Assembly (NCBI GenBank): GCA_011033025.1
Contig: WFMF01000025.1
Coordinates: 483,018 to 547,017 of the forward strand
Length of the DNA stretch: 64,000 nt
Source of the DNA: Beroe forskalii
Taxonomy: Eukaryota > Ctenophora > Nuda > Beroida > Beroidae
Direction of reading: 5' to 3'
Shown one piece after another: positions 12,335-22,065 of this stretch. Positions within the stretch are counted from its first letter, which is position 1; every line of letters begins with the position of its first letter. Under the pieces are notes generated by a model. It saw nothing but the letters and a program-made list of their open reading frames with translations. It was not told where the DNA came from and ran no database searches. The position numbers and the translations under genes are program-made.

Positions 12335-12780
12335 CCATCTAGCAGTTCAGATCGTGTAGTATTTCCTCATTTGAGTCCGTGCGACACTTCAATCCCCAAG
12401 AAAGACTGCAGATGAGGTTCCTTTCCATCACTCCGTTTCCATGGAGTGAGGGTATCCGAAGTGGTGAATGCTTTACATAACCTAATGTGGATATATTATA
12501 GGTCACTAAGGCTCAAAGAGAGTGGTGGGTGAATGTTGCTTTACAGAAGCACGAATCCTAAGAAATCTTAAATTCAAAAAAGGTTGAAAGTAACATTAAT
12601 AGTATCGTGTAAGGGTTTGTGGACCTTCTTCAGATGAATACTCGATAACTCAAATACCTACTTGGCGACAGTGAAGATGTTATTAGTGGACGCGACTAAA
12701 TCTCAAATGAAATCAAAACTAAGAACATCTGGCTCATGATGTACGGCTGTTGGAATAGAAGTAAAACCTTCAAAAAATCA

Positions 12781-12786
12781 TTTATT
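12781..12786 (-). terminator. Candidate poly(A) signal of EZH
   Basis: AATAAA on the minus strand, about 135 nt past the EZH stop codon, in AT-rich sequence. Position and hexamer suit the 3' end of the EZH transcript. Confidence 0.5.
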
Positions 12787-12920
12787 ACTTTCAAGCCCAA
12801 AATTCATGTCATTACTCGGAAAAGACCACAAAGTTCAAAACGTGTCAATATTCCGAATGGCTGAAGCAATCTTGAGGGATTGCAGAAATATTATATATCT
12901 AGCAATTTCTCGACTGTCAT

Positions 12921-13193
12921 TCAAACAAATTCCGGTTCACGTTCAATGCTGACAAACTTCAGAGCTTCCGTGGGTCCGTATCTGTAATCAAAGAACAGCT
13001 CCTCGCCAGGCTCGATGTTCCTCTTGGCAAATATCCCGATCCTGTGATCTCCGTTGACCATCATAACGCGCGCGAAGCAGTTCGGACTGACGGAGTGGTT
13101 TGCGAAGCGTATCTTGTTTCCCTTCCGCGTAGCGTCCACCACGTAGTCCTGCGTTAGGTTGAAGAGGAAACTACACTTGTATTTGTCGTATAC
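12921..13193 (-). CDS. EZH: EZH last coding exon: SET core and post-SET
   Basis: Acceptor TTCTCAG|G. Encodes [13 protein letters not shown], then [47 protein letters not shown] and IEREPEFV-stop. The catalytic NHS and FFDYRY motifs are intact. The sequence is closer in style to invertebrate E(z) (RYGPTE.LKFV.IERE) than to vertebrate EZH2. Confidence 0.95.
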   Translation of the reverse strand, partial: VYDKYKCSFLFNLTQDYVVDATRKGNKIRFANHSVSPNCFARVMMVNGDHRIGIFAKRNIEPGEELFFDYRYGPTEALKFVSIEREPEFV

Positions 13194-16100
13194 CTGAGAA
13201 GCGGGAATGCGGGATTAGGTTCACAGTAGTTAGCGGGAATGCGGGATTAGGTTCACATAATTTAGTGAGAATGCAGATTAGGTTCACAGAATGTGGGCCC
13301 GTGGGGGTTAGCAATAGTTAGCTAAAGATGCACGATGGTATGCACGATGAGCGAAGGTTATAGAAAATACTAAAATAGAATTTCCCCGCACGCATATTGT
13401 ATCCTTCCCTCATATTTTTGCCCACCCCCATCAATCTGCAGGGAGGACACGACTTTCCTCGATATGGACAGTGGACTAGAGAATGGAATGAAGGGGCAAG
13501 GTATAACCTTCATTTCTCCTTCTGTCCACCTCCTCCTGCGATATAACCTACCTTGCCCCTTCTGTCCGCCTCCTCCTGCGATATAACCTACCTTGCCCCT
13601 TCTGTCCCCCCTGCGATATAACCTACCTTGCCCCTTCTGTCCGCCTCCTCCTGCGATATAACCTACCTTGCCCCTTCTGTCCACCTCCTCCTGCGATATA
13701 ACCTACCTTGCCCCTTCTGTCCGCCTCCTCCTGCGATATAACCTACCTTGCCTTCTGTCCGCCTCCTCCCAAGCGATATAACCTACCTTGCCCCTTCTGT
13801 CCACCTCCTCCTGCGATATAACCAACCTTGCCCCTTCTGTCCACCTCCTCCTGCGATATAACCTACCTTGCCCCTTCTGTCCACCTCCTCCTGCGATATA
13901 ACCTACCTTGCCCCTTCTGTCCGCCTCCTCCTGCGATATAACCAACCTTGCCCCTTCTGTCCACCTCCTCCTGCGATATAACCTACCTTGCCCCTTCTGT
14001 CCTCCTCCTGCGATATAACCTACCTTGCCCCTTCTGTCCACCTCCTCCTGCGATATAACCTACCTTGCCCCTTCTGTCCGCCTCCTCCTGCGATATAACC
14101 TACCTTGCCCCTTCTGTCTGCCTCCCCCTGTGATATAACCTACCTTGCCCCTTCTGTCCACCTATTGCGATATAACCTACCTTGCCCCTTCTGTCCGCCA
14201 CCTCCTGCGATATAACCTACTTTGCCCCTTCTGTCCGCCACCTCCTGCGATATAACCTACCTTGCCCCTTCTGTCCTCCTCCTGCGATATAACCTACCTT
14301 GCCCCTTCTGTCTGCTTCCTCCTGCGATATAACCTACCTTGCCCCTTCTGTCTGCTTCCTCCTGCGATATAACCTACCTTGCCCCTTCTGTCCACCTCCT
14401 CCTGCGATATAACGTACCTTGCCCCTTCTGTCCGCCACCTCCTGCGATATAACCTACTTTGCCCCTTCTGTCCGCCACCTCCTGCGATATAACCTACCTT
14501 GCCCCTTCTGTCATCCTCCTGCAATATAACCTACCTTGCCCCTTCTGTCCGCCACCTCCTGCGATATAACCTACCTTGCCCCTTCTGTCCGCTTCCTCCT
14601 GTGATATAACCTACCTTGCCCCTTCTGTCCCCTCCTCCTGCGATATAACCTACCTTGCCCCTTCTGTCCGCCTCCTCCTGCGATATAACCTACCTTGCCC
14701 CTTCTGTCCGCCTCCTCCTGCGATATAACCTACCTTGCCCCTTCTGTCCACCTCCTCCTGCGATATAACCTACCTTGCCCCTTCTGTCCGTCTCCTCTTG
14801 CGATATAACCTACCTTGCCCCTTCTGTCCGCCTCCTCCTGCGATATAACCTACCTTGCCCCTTCTGTCCGCCTCCTCCTGCGATATAACCTACCTTGCCC
14901 TTCTGTCCGCCTCCTCCTGCGATATAACCTACCTTGCCCCTTCTGTCCGCCTCCTCCTGCGATATAACCTACCTTGCCCCTTCTGTCCGCCTCCTCCTGC
15001 GATATAACCTACCTTGCCCCTTCTGTCCCCCTCCTGCGATATAACCTACCTTGCCCCTTCTGTCCGCCTCCTCCTGCGATATAACCTACCTTGCTCCTTC
15101 TGTCCGCCTCCTCCTGCGATATAACCTACCTTGCCCCTTCTGTCCGCCTAGTCCTGCAATATAACCTACCTTGCCCCTTCTGTCCGCCTCCTTCTGCGAT
15201 ATAACCTACCTTGCCCCTTCTGTCCGCCTCCTCCTGCGATATAACCTACCTTGCCCCTTCTGTCCGCCTCCTCCTGCGATATAACCTACCTTGCCCCTTC
15301 TGTCCGCCTCCTCCTGCGATATAACCTACCTTGCCCCTTCTGTCCGCCTCTTCTGTGATATAACCTACCTTGCCCCTTCTGTCCGCCTCCTCCTGCGATA
15401 TAACCTACCTTGCCCCTTCTGTCCGCCTCCTCCTGCGATATAACCTACCTTGCCCCTTCTGCGATTCTGTCCGCCTCCTCCTGTGATATAACCTACCTTG
15501 CCCCTTCTGTCCGCCTCCTCCTGCGATATAACCTACCTTGCCCCTTCTGTCCGCCTCCTCCTGCGATATAACCTACCTTGCCCCTTCTGTCCGCCTCCTC
15601 CTGCGATATAACCTACCTTGCCCCTTCTGTCCGCCTCCTCCTGCGATATAACCCTTCTGTCCGCCTCCTCCTGCGATATAACCTACCTTGCCTTCTGTCC
15701 GCCTCTGCGATATAACCTACCTTGCCCCTTCTGTCCGCCTCCTCCTGCGATATAACCTACCTTGCCCCTTCTGTCCGCCTCCTGCGATATAACCTACCTT
15801 GCCCCTTCTGTCCGCCTCCTCCTGCGATATAACCTCCTGCGATATAACCTACCTTGCCCCTTCTGTCCGCCTCCTCCTGCGATATAACCTACCTTGCCCC
15901 TTCTGTCCACCTTGCCCCTCCTGCCCCATGATATAACCTACCTTGCCCCTTCTGTCCGCCTCCTCCTGCGATATAACCTACCTTGCCCCTTCTGTCCGCC
16001 TCCTCCTGCGATATAACCTACCTTGCCCCTTCTGTCCGCCTCCTGCGATATAACCTACCTTGCCCCTTCTGTCCGCCTCCTCCTGCGATATAACCTACCT

Positions 16101-19100
16101 TGCCCCTTCTGTCCGCCCCCTCCTGTGATATAACCTACCTTTCCCCTTCTGTCCGCTTCCTACTGCGATATAACCTACCTTGCCCCTTCTGTCCGCTTCC
16201 TACTGCGATATAACCTACCTTGCCCCTTCTGTCCACCTCCTCCTATGATATAACCTACCTTGCCCCTTCTGTCCGCCTCCTCCTGCGATATAACCTACCT
16301 TGCCCCTTCTGTCCGCCTCCTCCTGCGATATAACCTACCTTGCCCCTTCTGTCCGCCTCCTGCGATATAACCTACCTTGCCCTTCTGTCCGCCTCCTCCT
16401 GCGATATAACCTACCTTGCCCCTTCTGTCCGCCTCCTCCTGCGATATAACCTACCTTGCCCCTTCTGTCCGCCTCCTCCTGCGATATAACCTACCTTGCC
16501 CCTTCTGTCCGCCTCCTCCTGCGATATAACCTACCTTGCCCCTTCTGTCCGCCTCCTCCTGCGATATAACCTACCTTGCCCCTTCTGTCCGCCTCCTCCT
16601 GCGATATAACCTACCTTGCCCCTTCTGTCCGCTTCCTCTTGCGAGATGACCTACCTTGCCCCTTCTGTCCGCCCCTCCTCCGATATAACCTACCTTGCCC
16701 TTCTGTCCGCCTCCTCCTGCGATATAACCTACCTTGCCCCTTCTGTCCGCCTCCTCCTGCGATATAACCTACCTTGCCCCTTCTGTCCGCTCCTCCTGCG
16801 ATATAACCTACCTTGCCCCTTCTGTCCGCCTCCTCCTGCGATATAACCTACCTTGCCCCTTCTGTCCCCCTCCTGTGATATAACATACCTTGCCCCTTCT
16901 GTCCCCCTCCTGTGATATAACCTACCTTGCCCCTTCTGTCCGCCTCCTCCTGCGATATAACCTACCTTGCCCCTTCTGTCCGCCTCCTCCTGCGATATAA
17001 CCTACCTTGCCCCTTCTGTCCGCCTCCTCCTCCTGCCTTCTGATATAACCTGCGACCTTGCCCTTCTGTCCCTCCTCCCTGCGATATAACCTACCTTGCC
17101 CTTCTGTCCGCCTCCTCCTGCGATATAACCTACTTGCCCCTTCTGTCCGCCTCCTCCTGATATAACCTACCTTGCCCCTTCTGTCCGCCTCCTCCTGCGA
17201 TATAACCTACCTTGCCTTCTGTCCGCCTCCTCCTGCGATATAACCTACCTTGCCCCTTCTGTCCGCCTCCTCCTGCGATATAACCTACCTTGCCCCTTCT
17301 GTCCGCCTCTTCCTGCGATATAACCTACCTTGCCCCTTCTGTCTGCCTCCTCCTGCGATATAACCTACCTTGCCCCTTCTGTCCGCCTCTTCCTGCGATA
17401 TAACCTACCTTGCCCCTTCTGTCCCCCCCCCCTCCCGATATAACCTACCTTGCCCCTTCTGTCCGCTTCCTCCTGCGATATATACCTTGCCCCTTCTGTC
17501 CGGAAGTCTTCCTGCGCAGGAACCTTCACGAATATCCCCTGTCCCCCTTCCTCCACATAACCTACCTCGGGAGCCAGGAGAAGGTGCTTCCCCACCCGCC
17601 GGCGCTGGATACACAATACCCCCACGTTCCTACACGAGGTCGCTTTGTCATTCAACGTGTCACCTGCGTGGGAAGAGAAGAAATGCAGTAATACTGGAGT
17701 GATTGATTGTACAACCGAAAAGAGAATAAATCAATCTCTTTTCCCATGACCTATGTAACTCTTATTCAACAACCTGATTCGTGAAATCAATACTTGATCA
17801 TATTGTGTGGTAAACTGAAGCTCCACGTTACAAGTAGTCTGAGGAAAGGCAAATACCTGCCCCACAGCTGGAACATAGGTCCGGGTCACATTCTCTAACT
17901 GCCACGAAGCAGGGACACATCTGAGTCCGACATGACGACTTGCACTTGCAACCTGCCGCGAAATGTAGGTATAGTAACTTACTCGAATTAAGTTGCAAGG
18001 ATTGATAATGTCAGGCTACAGATCGCGACTTCTTGCGTCATAATGTATAGATTGAAACTAGGAACACCTATATGACAGTGCTATCTCACCAGTGAATCTG
18101 TTGGAGCAGTCCTTGCTACAATTACAGAACTTCTCACAAAAGTGTCCGCCACTGACGCAGGAACAACATGGGTCACAGGGCCGACCTGGGTGGTCACACG
18201 GCACGAAACTACCCACCTGACGACGGATAAGAAATCAATCTTCCTTCTGTTTGTTTGGCTTTGAATTCAAAGAATCCAATATAAATCTAACACAGCAAAA
18301 AGTTGAAGTTTGCAACAAATGAAAGTTTGTTTGAACAAGCTATGCCAAGACTTACCAAGTTCCCAGGATTTTCTTGTGCTTTCTTGAGGACTTTTTGAAG
18401 GTTCTTCTGGAATCTTTTCTTGTGGGATGTGATTGATGAGACCTGTAACGCAAATCACACGGCTTACCGAGTTTAAATAATATTGGTTTCATGTAGAGGA
18501 AAAAGTAAAATAATAAACCGAAAAGAAGCACGTTTTCAGATTCTAGAAAAGTGCAGAGACTCCCCTGATACACCCCGGTCTCATTGAATTTCCTCCTGTA
18601 CCTACCTTGTTCTTCTTTCTCTTTTGTTTCTTCCTCGAGGTTTGTGGGGAGGTGTCGTCCGGCTGGACGTGAGATCCACAGAACTTGGAATACTCAAACA
18701 CCTGGACACCAGAGATGTATGGTGGTGAAGGGAAGGAAAAAGAACAGTTGGAGAAGGTGTGGCTTCAAATCGTTTAGAATTGAATAATTCTCCTAATAAT
18801 AAAATAGGTGGAATGGTAAACTTGACGCTATCATACTCATACTTTGGTGCGATCTATCGAAAAGGAGAGGTTGCTATGAAATTAGAAGCTGTGATTACAC
18901 TACCTCTACGCAGGTTTTGGTTCGGAGCATCCTCGCCAAACTACAAGAGTTCTGTTGGAACACCGGAAAGAGGGCGTTAAAGAGGCTCTCCTCATTGCAG
19001 GTCCAACTAGCACACACCTCAGCTTGACGTTGCAGGTACTGAGAATCCTGCAGAACGACGAATATTAATATTCACGCAGTGAAAAACATTTCCTTGTGTT

Positions 19101-21105
19101 TAAATAGCAATGTGTCGGACAAGTGAGAGAGAACTGGAACAATCAATGACATGTTATAATATTATCTACCCTCCATCCCAGATTACCTGGGACGTATCGC
19201 TCTTATCATCACCGTCACTCTCTGACGACAGGGCGGGGGATGACGTCATGGATATGGAAGGGGAGGAGGAGACCGAGGTGTCCTCGACCTGTACAAAGTG
19301 TGCTTAAAAAGGAGAAGGTGGCAGCATGCTTTTAAAACTTCATTTGATGACTCAGAATGTAGAGCAGTCGATTCTTTTGCAAGATTAGGAAGAAGCATGA
19401 CAGCCAGAAATGCAACTTTTGAGGTTTTTTAGTACTGAAAGGAGGGGTTTAGGGTCCTGCTGATGAGTAACCGACAAACAACCACTATCAGAGCTTGTAA
19501 CGTACCCTGAGAAGGCGTTTCTTAGCCTCCTCGCAGGGCGGCTCCCCGGGGTGCTCGGGCCGTCTGACGGGGGTGGGGGGTCGGGAGTACTTGTGGAGGT
19601 AGCAGTCTGAGGAACAGGGGGAGGTGGGGAGGGGCTCCCGCCGCTTCTTGGGCACCCGGGGCCGGGAGTTCCAGGAGTGGAGGAAGCAGTCGTACTTATA
19701 ACACCCCCGGCAGAAGAGGGAAGTGTAGGAGTGCAGTACCTGGTCGCGAGACACCTGCAGAGAGGGATGAGTGACAGTGAGAAATACAGAGAGTGTTTAG
19801 AAAGTGGAATATAAAAAGGGAAGAGGGGAGTAGGTGAGGGTGACAAGTGCAAAATGCGAGAGGAGGATGCGATTCGTGAATGAAAGTAGGAGAGAGGAGA
19901 GGGGGGAGATTCCAAGAGCTAACAATACCACCTTGTGAGGGAGCTTCTCGTCGATATTAGAGCAGCTGACAGTGTTAACTTGTGTCCCTGTTATCTGGAT
20001 ATACTTATCGTACAAATCCTCTATCCGACCTGTGCAGTGTCCTTTACAGGCAGTGTTTCTAGAGTAATAAATCATCCCAATTCAGACTGAAAAGAACTTG
20101 TCGAAATATCCCTAAGATGACGGAGTTTTATTTTGTTTTGAAGTTTATTCTGATACTCTGCTTCCCATCAAATGTTAAGTACGTCAGTATTCAATTATCC
20201 TACAGCGTGAGATGTGTAAATAGTTAACAGCGAGCAAGTACTGGATAAAAGAGGTTTTTCCGGAGATTAAAATCATTCCGAGTTTCAAGTAAATTACAAG
20301 AAGACTTAGCAGTAACCTATTTGTGGATAGAGAGGAGATATGACGTGGATAGCATCCACAAGTGACAGATCCTCGTACTTCTGAACCTTCGACACCAGCT
20401 CTTCCAGTACCTTTTATTTTGGATAGTTTGTCATTTTCAATAACCATTTCAATGCTGATTAAGCTAAATTAAATTTCATAACATTTGATAACCATTTAAC
20501 AAATCTGGTCGGTTTTAAGATCGGTGTTAAATCACATATCACTCAGTCAATGACTCGCCTCATCAAAGCAAGTATCCGTGAAGCCGCATCTGTCGTGTAT
20601 CTTGCCATCGTAATTCAGAATCAACTCCTCAATAAACGAGGTATCCTGCTGTAGAACCTGATGGGATGTCGTCATGGTAACCTGGTAACCTGGTTCTCAT
20701 ACTACTACATTTCTGTAGAGCGTATGAATTGACATGATTACATGAACTCTGCACCATTTGCTAGTTTGTCAATGATGGAGATATCCCACAAAAAACGCTG
20801 CCATAACAGCTGATAGACTCAGCTATTAGAGGAAACACTAGTGAAGCCCACCTCTTCTCCCATGTAAGGAATGTTGTGTAGCACTGTCTCGTCCTCCACA
20901 AACACATTCTGAGTAACGGGTACCCAGGTGTAGTACCTAGGCGAGAACACGTAAATCGCTCCCAAAACCCTTATCAAAGAATACGGTTTATTTACGGACA
21001 GTGTCTTTTGGACACCACATTTTCAAATTCTGAATTAGTGGCTTATATCCTCCCATAATCTAATGATGTGACCCACTGACAGCATGCAGCAGCTGCCAGC
21101 TACGT
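12921..21105 (-). CDS. EZH: Enhancer of zeste-type histone H3K27 methyltransferase (5' exons missing)
   Basis: EZH proteins are the catalytic subunit of Polycomb repressive complex 2 and methylate H3 lysine 27 in the nucleus. Reconstructed exons on the minus strand are 21073-21105, 20852-20936, 20559-20657, 20317-20410, 19932-20029, 19506-19754, 19187-19288, 18904-19047, 18606-18701, 18356-18442, 18090-18216, 17857-17952, 17449-17663 and 12921-13193. All reading phases agree and join into 598 codons plus stop. Order: the EED/SUZ12-contacting N-terminal half ([13 protein letters not shown]), the CXC-preceding Cys cluster ([14 protein letters not shown]), an acidic Ser linker, a SANT-like region, the pre-SET CXC domain, and SET. 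This corresponds to roughly residues 100-746 of the human protein; the start codon and first ~100 residues were not located. Introns are 80-300 bp except the last, which is swollen to 4.3 kb by a minisatellite. The SET exon looks damaged (see its own entry). Confidence 0.9.
13200..13290. repeat. Three copies of a ~32-bp intronic repeat
   Basis: A unit of type GCGGGAATGCGGGATTAGGT is repeated three times just inside the last EZH intron, with decay in the third. It is unrelated to the 40-bp array. Confidence 0.7.
13519..17448 (-). repeat. 40-bp minisatellite derived from the EZH exon/intron junction
   Basis: About 95-100 units fill the last EZH intron. On the gene strand one unit is ATATCGCAGGAGGAGGCGGA + CAGAAGGGGCAAG + GTAGGTT. 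The first 33 nt encode [11 protein letters not shown], exactly the end of the preceding exon, and the last 7 nt are that exon's splice donor and intron start. Most units differ by only a few bases; some lack 2-12 bases, and a few have 3-bp variants (CCTCCTCC shortened). Because 40 is not divisible by 3 and the unit has no stop on this strand, all frames stay open over long stretches. Repeat-like pieces extend beyond the donor into the exon to about 17560. Confidence 0.95.
17449..17663 (-). CDS. EZH: EZH exon: start of SET domain, altered by repeat sequence
   Basis: Acceptor CCACGCAG|G. Recognisable conserved pieces are [27 protein letters not shown] and [11 protein letters not shown]. Between them, the residues expected from all EZH proteins are replaced. 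SDVAGW before GIF is replaced by [10 protein letters not shown], and ISEYCGEI before ISQ by RTEGARY. Both replacements are encoded by DNA that matches the downstream 40-bp repeat (GTAGGTTAT...GGACAG and CGGACAGAAGGGGCAAGGTA). The frame stays open over all 71 codons. GWG and EYCGE help form the S-adenosylmethionine and lysine pockets, so this version would probably be inactive. An assembly or consensus error in reads from the repeat is a serious alternative. Confidence 0.75.
17857..17952 (-). CDS. EZH: EZH exon: CXC domain, second half
   Basis: Encodes [20 protein letters not shown] and [12 protein letters not shown], matching the human CRCKAQCNTKQCPC and [13 protein letters not shown]. All Zn-ligand cysteines of this half are retained. 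Donor G|GTATTT. Confidence 0.93.
18090..18216 (-). CDS. EZH: EZH exon: CXC domain, first half
   Basis: Encodes [20 protein letters not shown] then [20 protein letters not shown], the Zn-binding pre-SET Cys array (human YQPCDHPRQPCDSSCPC and FCEKFCQCSSECQNRFPG). Donor G|GTGAGA. Confidence 0.93.
18356..18442 (-). CDS. EZH: EZH exon: Lys-rich linker before CXC
   Basis: Twenty-nine codons ([20 protein letters not shown], then KAQENPGNL) in phase with both neighbours. Sequence conservation is weak, and the call rests on splice sites (GTTACAG|G; TTG|GTAAGT) and phase. Confidence 0.75.
18606..18701 (-). CDS. EZH: EZH exon: VFEYSKF and basic stretch
   Basis: Encodes [16 protein letters not shown] and then [16 protein letters not shown], matching VYEFRVKESS and TPPRKKKRKH of EZH2. 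The basic run is a plausible nuclear localisation signal. Acceptor GTCCAG|G, donor AAG|GTAGGT. Confidence 0.88.
18904..19047 (-). CDS. EZH: EZH exon: SANT-like region
   Basis: Encodes [20 protein letters not shown] followed by [14 protein letters not shown], aligning with the human WSGAEASMFRVLIG and FCAIARLIGTKTCRQ. Acceptor TTCTGCAG|G, donor GAG|GTAGTG; 48 whole codons. Confidence 0.9.
19187..19288 (-). CDS. EZH: EZH exon: Ser/acidic linker
   Basis: Encodes 34 residues ([20 protein letters not shown], then [14 protein letters not shown]). This is the low-complexity linker that in EZH2 precedes the second SANT domain. Acceptor TTTGTACAG|G, donor CAG|GTAATC. Confidence 0.8.
19506..19754 (-). 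CDS. EZH: EZH exon: [20 protein letters not shown] Cys cluster
   Basis: Encodes [18 protein letters not shown] and [10 protein letters not shown], the highly conserved Cys-containing motif of EZH proteins (human [21 protein letters not shown]). A Pro/Arg-rich stretch follows, with a second C..C ([10 protein letters not shown]). Acceptor CTCTGCAG|G, donor AGG|GTACGT; 83 whole codons. Confidence 0.92.
19932..20029 (-). CDS. EZH: EZH exon: [12 protein letters not shown] ... NIDEKLPHK
   Basis: Corresponds to EZH2 ELKEKYKELTEQQ and PNIDGPNAK. Acceptor TGCACAG|GT, donor AAG|GTGGTA. Confidence 0.85.
20317..20410 (-). CDS. EZH: EZH exon: [12 protein letters not shown] block
   Basis: Encodes [20 protein letters not shown] and [12 protein letters not shown], matching the VELVNALGQY and FEAISSMFPDKG parts of EZH2. 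The long acidic linker between them in vertebrates is absent. The acceptor (ATAAAAG|G) lacks a good pyrimidine tract, so the exact 5' edge is uncertain; an in-frame TAA just upstream limits it. Confidence 0.75.
20559..20657 (-). CDS. EZH: EZH exon: TFIEELIKNYDGK block, GC donor
   Basis: Encodes [20 protein letters not shown] and [13 protein letters not shown], 33 whole codons. The frame reaches a TGA shortly after the conserved part, and the only in-phase donor that joins to the next block is GAG|GCGAGT, so a GC-AG intron is inferred. Confidence 0.85.
20852..20936 (-). CDS. EZH: EZH exon: [14 protein letters not shown] block
   Basis: Encodes [16 protein letters not shown] followed by [12 protein letters not shown], nearly identical to the human EZH2 block before DEVLDQDGTF. 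Donor GAG|GTGGGC; acceptor CCTAG|G. Confidence 0.9.
21073..21105 (-). CDS. EZH: EZH exon, short, before the YYTWVPV exon (tentative)
   Basis: A 33-nt candidate exon with a pyrimidine-rich acceptor (CCTTTTCAG) and a GTCACA donor. It encodes [10 protein letters not shown] and then splices in phase to give GYYTWVPV, matching the LNAVASVPIMYSW stretch of vertebrate EZH2. The short length and weak donor make it the least certain exon. Confidence 0.5.
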
Positions 21106-21297
21106 CTGAAAAGGAAGGAAGGGGCATGAAGGATGGGGAGGGAAGGAGTTTTGTATTTGGCCACCGATCAAGACCCAGTGCACGCAGTGGAAAATCTATG
21201 GATTTTGAAATTTCACAAAACGATTATATCGACGATAAAAAGATTATCACGCGATAATCCTTTTGAAAACGATAATCGTGACGAAAAATGATTATCG

Positions 21298-22017
21298 TAC
21301 CTTATTAACAACGGCACCTTATTAACAACGGCACCTTATTAACAACGGTGCCTTGTTAACAACGGCAGCTTATTAACAACGGCACCTTACCAACAACGGT
21401 ACCTTATCAGCAACGGTACCTTATTAACAACGTAACCTTATTAACAACGGTACCTTATTAACAACGATACCTTATTAACAACGGTACCTTATTTACAACG
21501 GTACCTTATTAACAACGATACCTTATTAACAACGGTACCTTATTAACAACGGTACCTTATTAACAACGGTACCTTATTTACAACGGTACCTTATTAACAA
21601 CGATACCTTATTAACAACGGTACCTTATTAACAACGGTACCTTATTAACAACGGTACCTTATTAACAACGGTACCTTATTAACAACGGTACCTTATAAAC
21701 AACGGTACCTTTTTAACAACGGTACCTTATTAACAACAATACCTTATTAACAACGGTACCCTATTAACAACGGTACCTTATTTACAACGGTACCTTATTA
21801 ACAACGATACCTTATTAACAACGGTACCTTATTAACAACGGTACCTTATTAACAACGGTACCTTATTAACAACGGTACCTTATTAGCAACGGTACCTTAT
21901 TAACAACGGTACCTCATTAACAACGGTACCTTATTAACAACGGTACCTTATTAACAACGGTACCTTATTAACAACGGTACCTTATTAACAACGTTACCTT
22001 ATTAACAACGGTACCTT
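21298..22017. repeat. 17-bp satellite, about 42 units
   Basis: Unit TACCTTATTAACAACGG (plus strand), each with a GGTACC core across the unit junction. The first units have GGCACC variants, the rest are very uniform. It lies just beyond the most upstream EZH exon found and abuts the 3' end of a LINE. Confidence 0.92.
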
Positions 22018-22065
22018 TACCTACCTCCTCTTGTACCTCTTGTAGGTTCTTGCTGGAAATCCGAG

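Noticed and set aside
13370-14524. Long minus-strand open frames ([20 protein letters not shown] repeats) as a repeat protein
   Set aside because: They lie in the EZH intron and arise because the 40-bp unit has no stop on that strand; there is no independent start or splice evidence.
13519-17448. CRISPR array
   Set aside because: Units are contiguous with no unique spacers, and the locus is a eukaryotic intron.
16576-17702. Plus-strand frames over the minisatellite
   Set aside because: Shadows of the repeat; antisense to the EZH exon.
22018-22065. Additional EZH exon (acceptor TTTCCAG, donor GAG|GTAGGT)
   Set aside because: It sits directly after the LINE stop and before the satellite; the encoded residues (KNLQEVQEE or RTYKRYKRR) do not clearly match EZH, so it was not joined to the gene.
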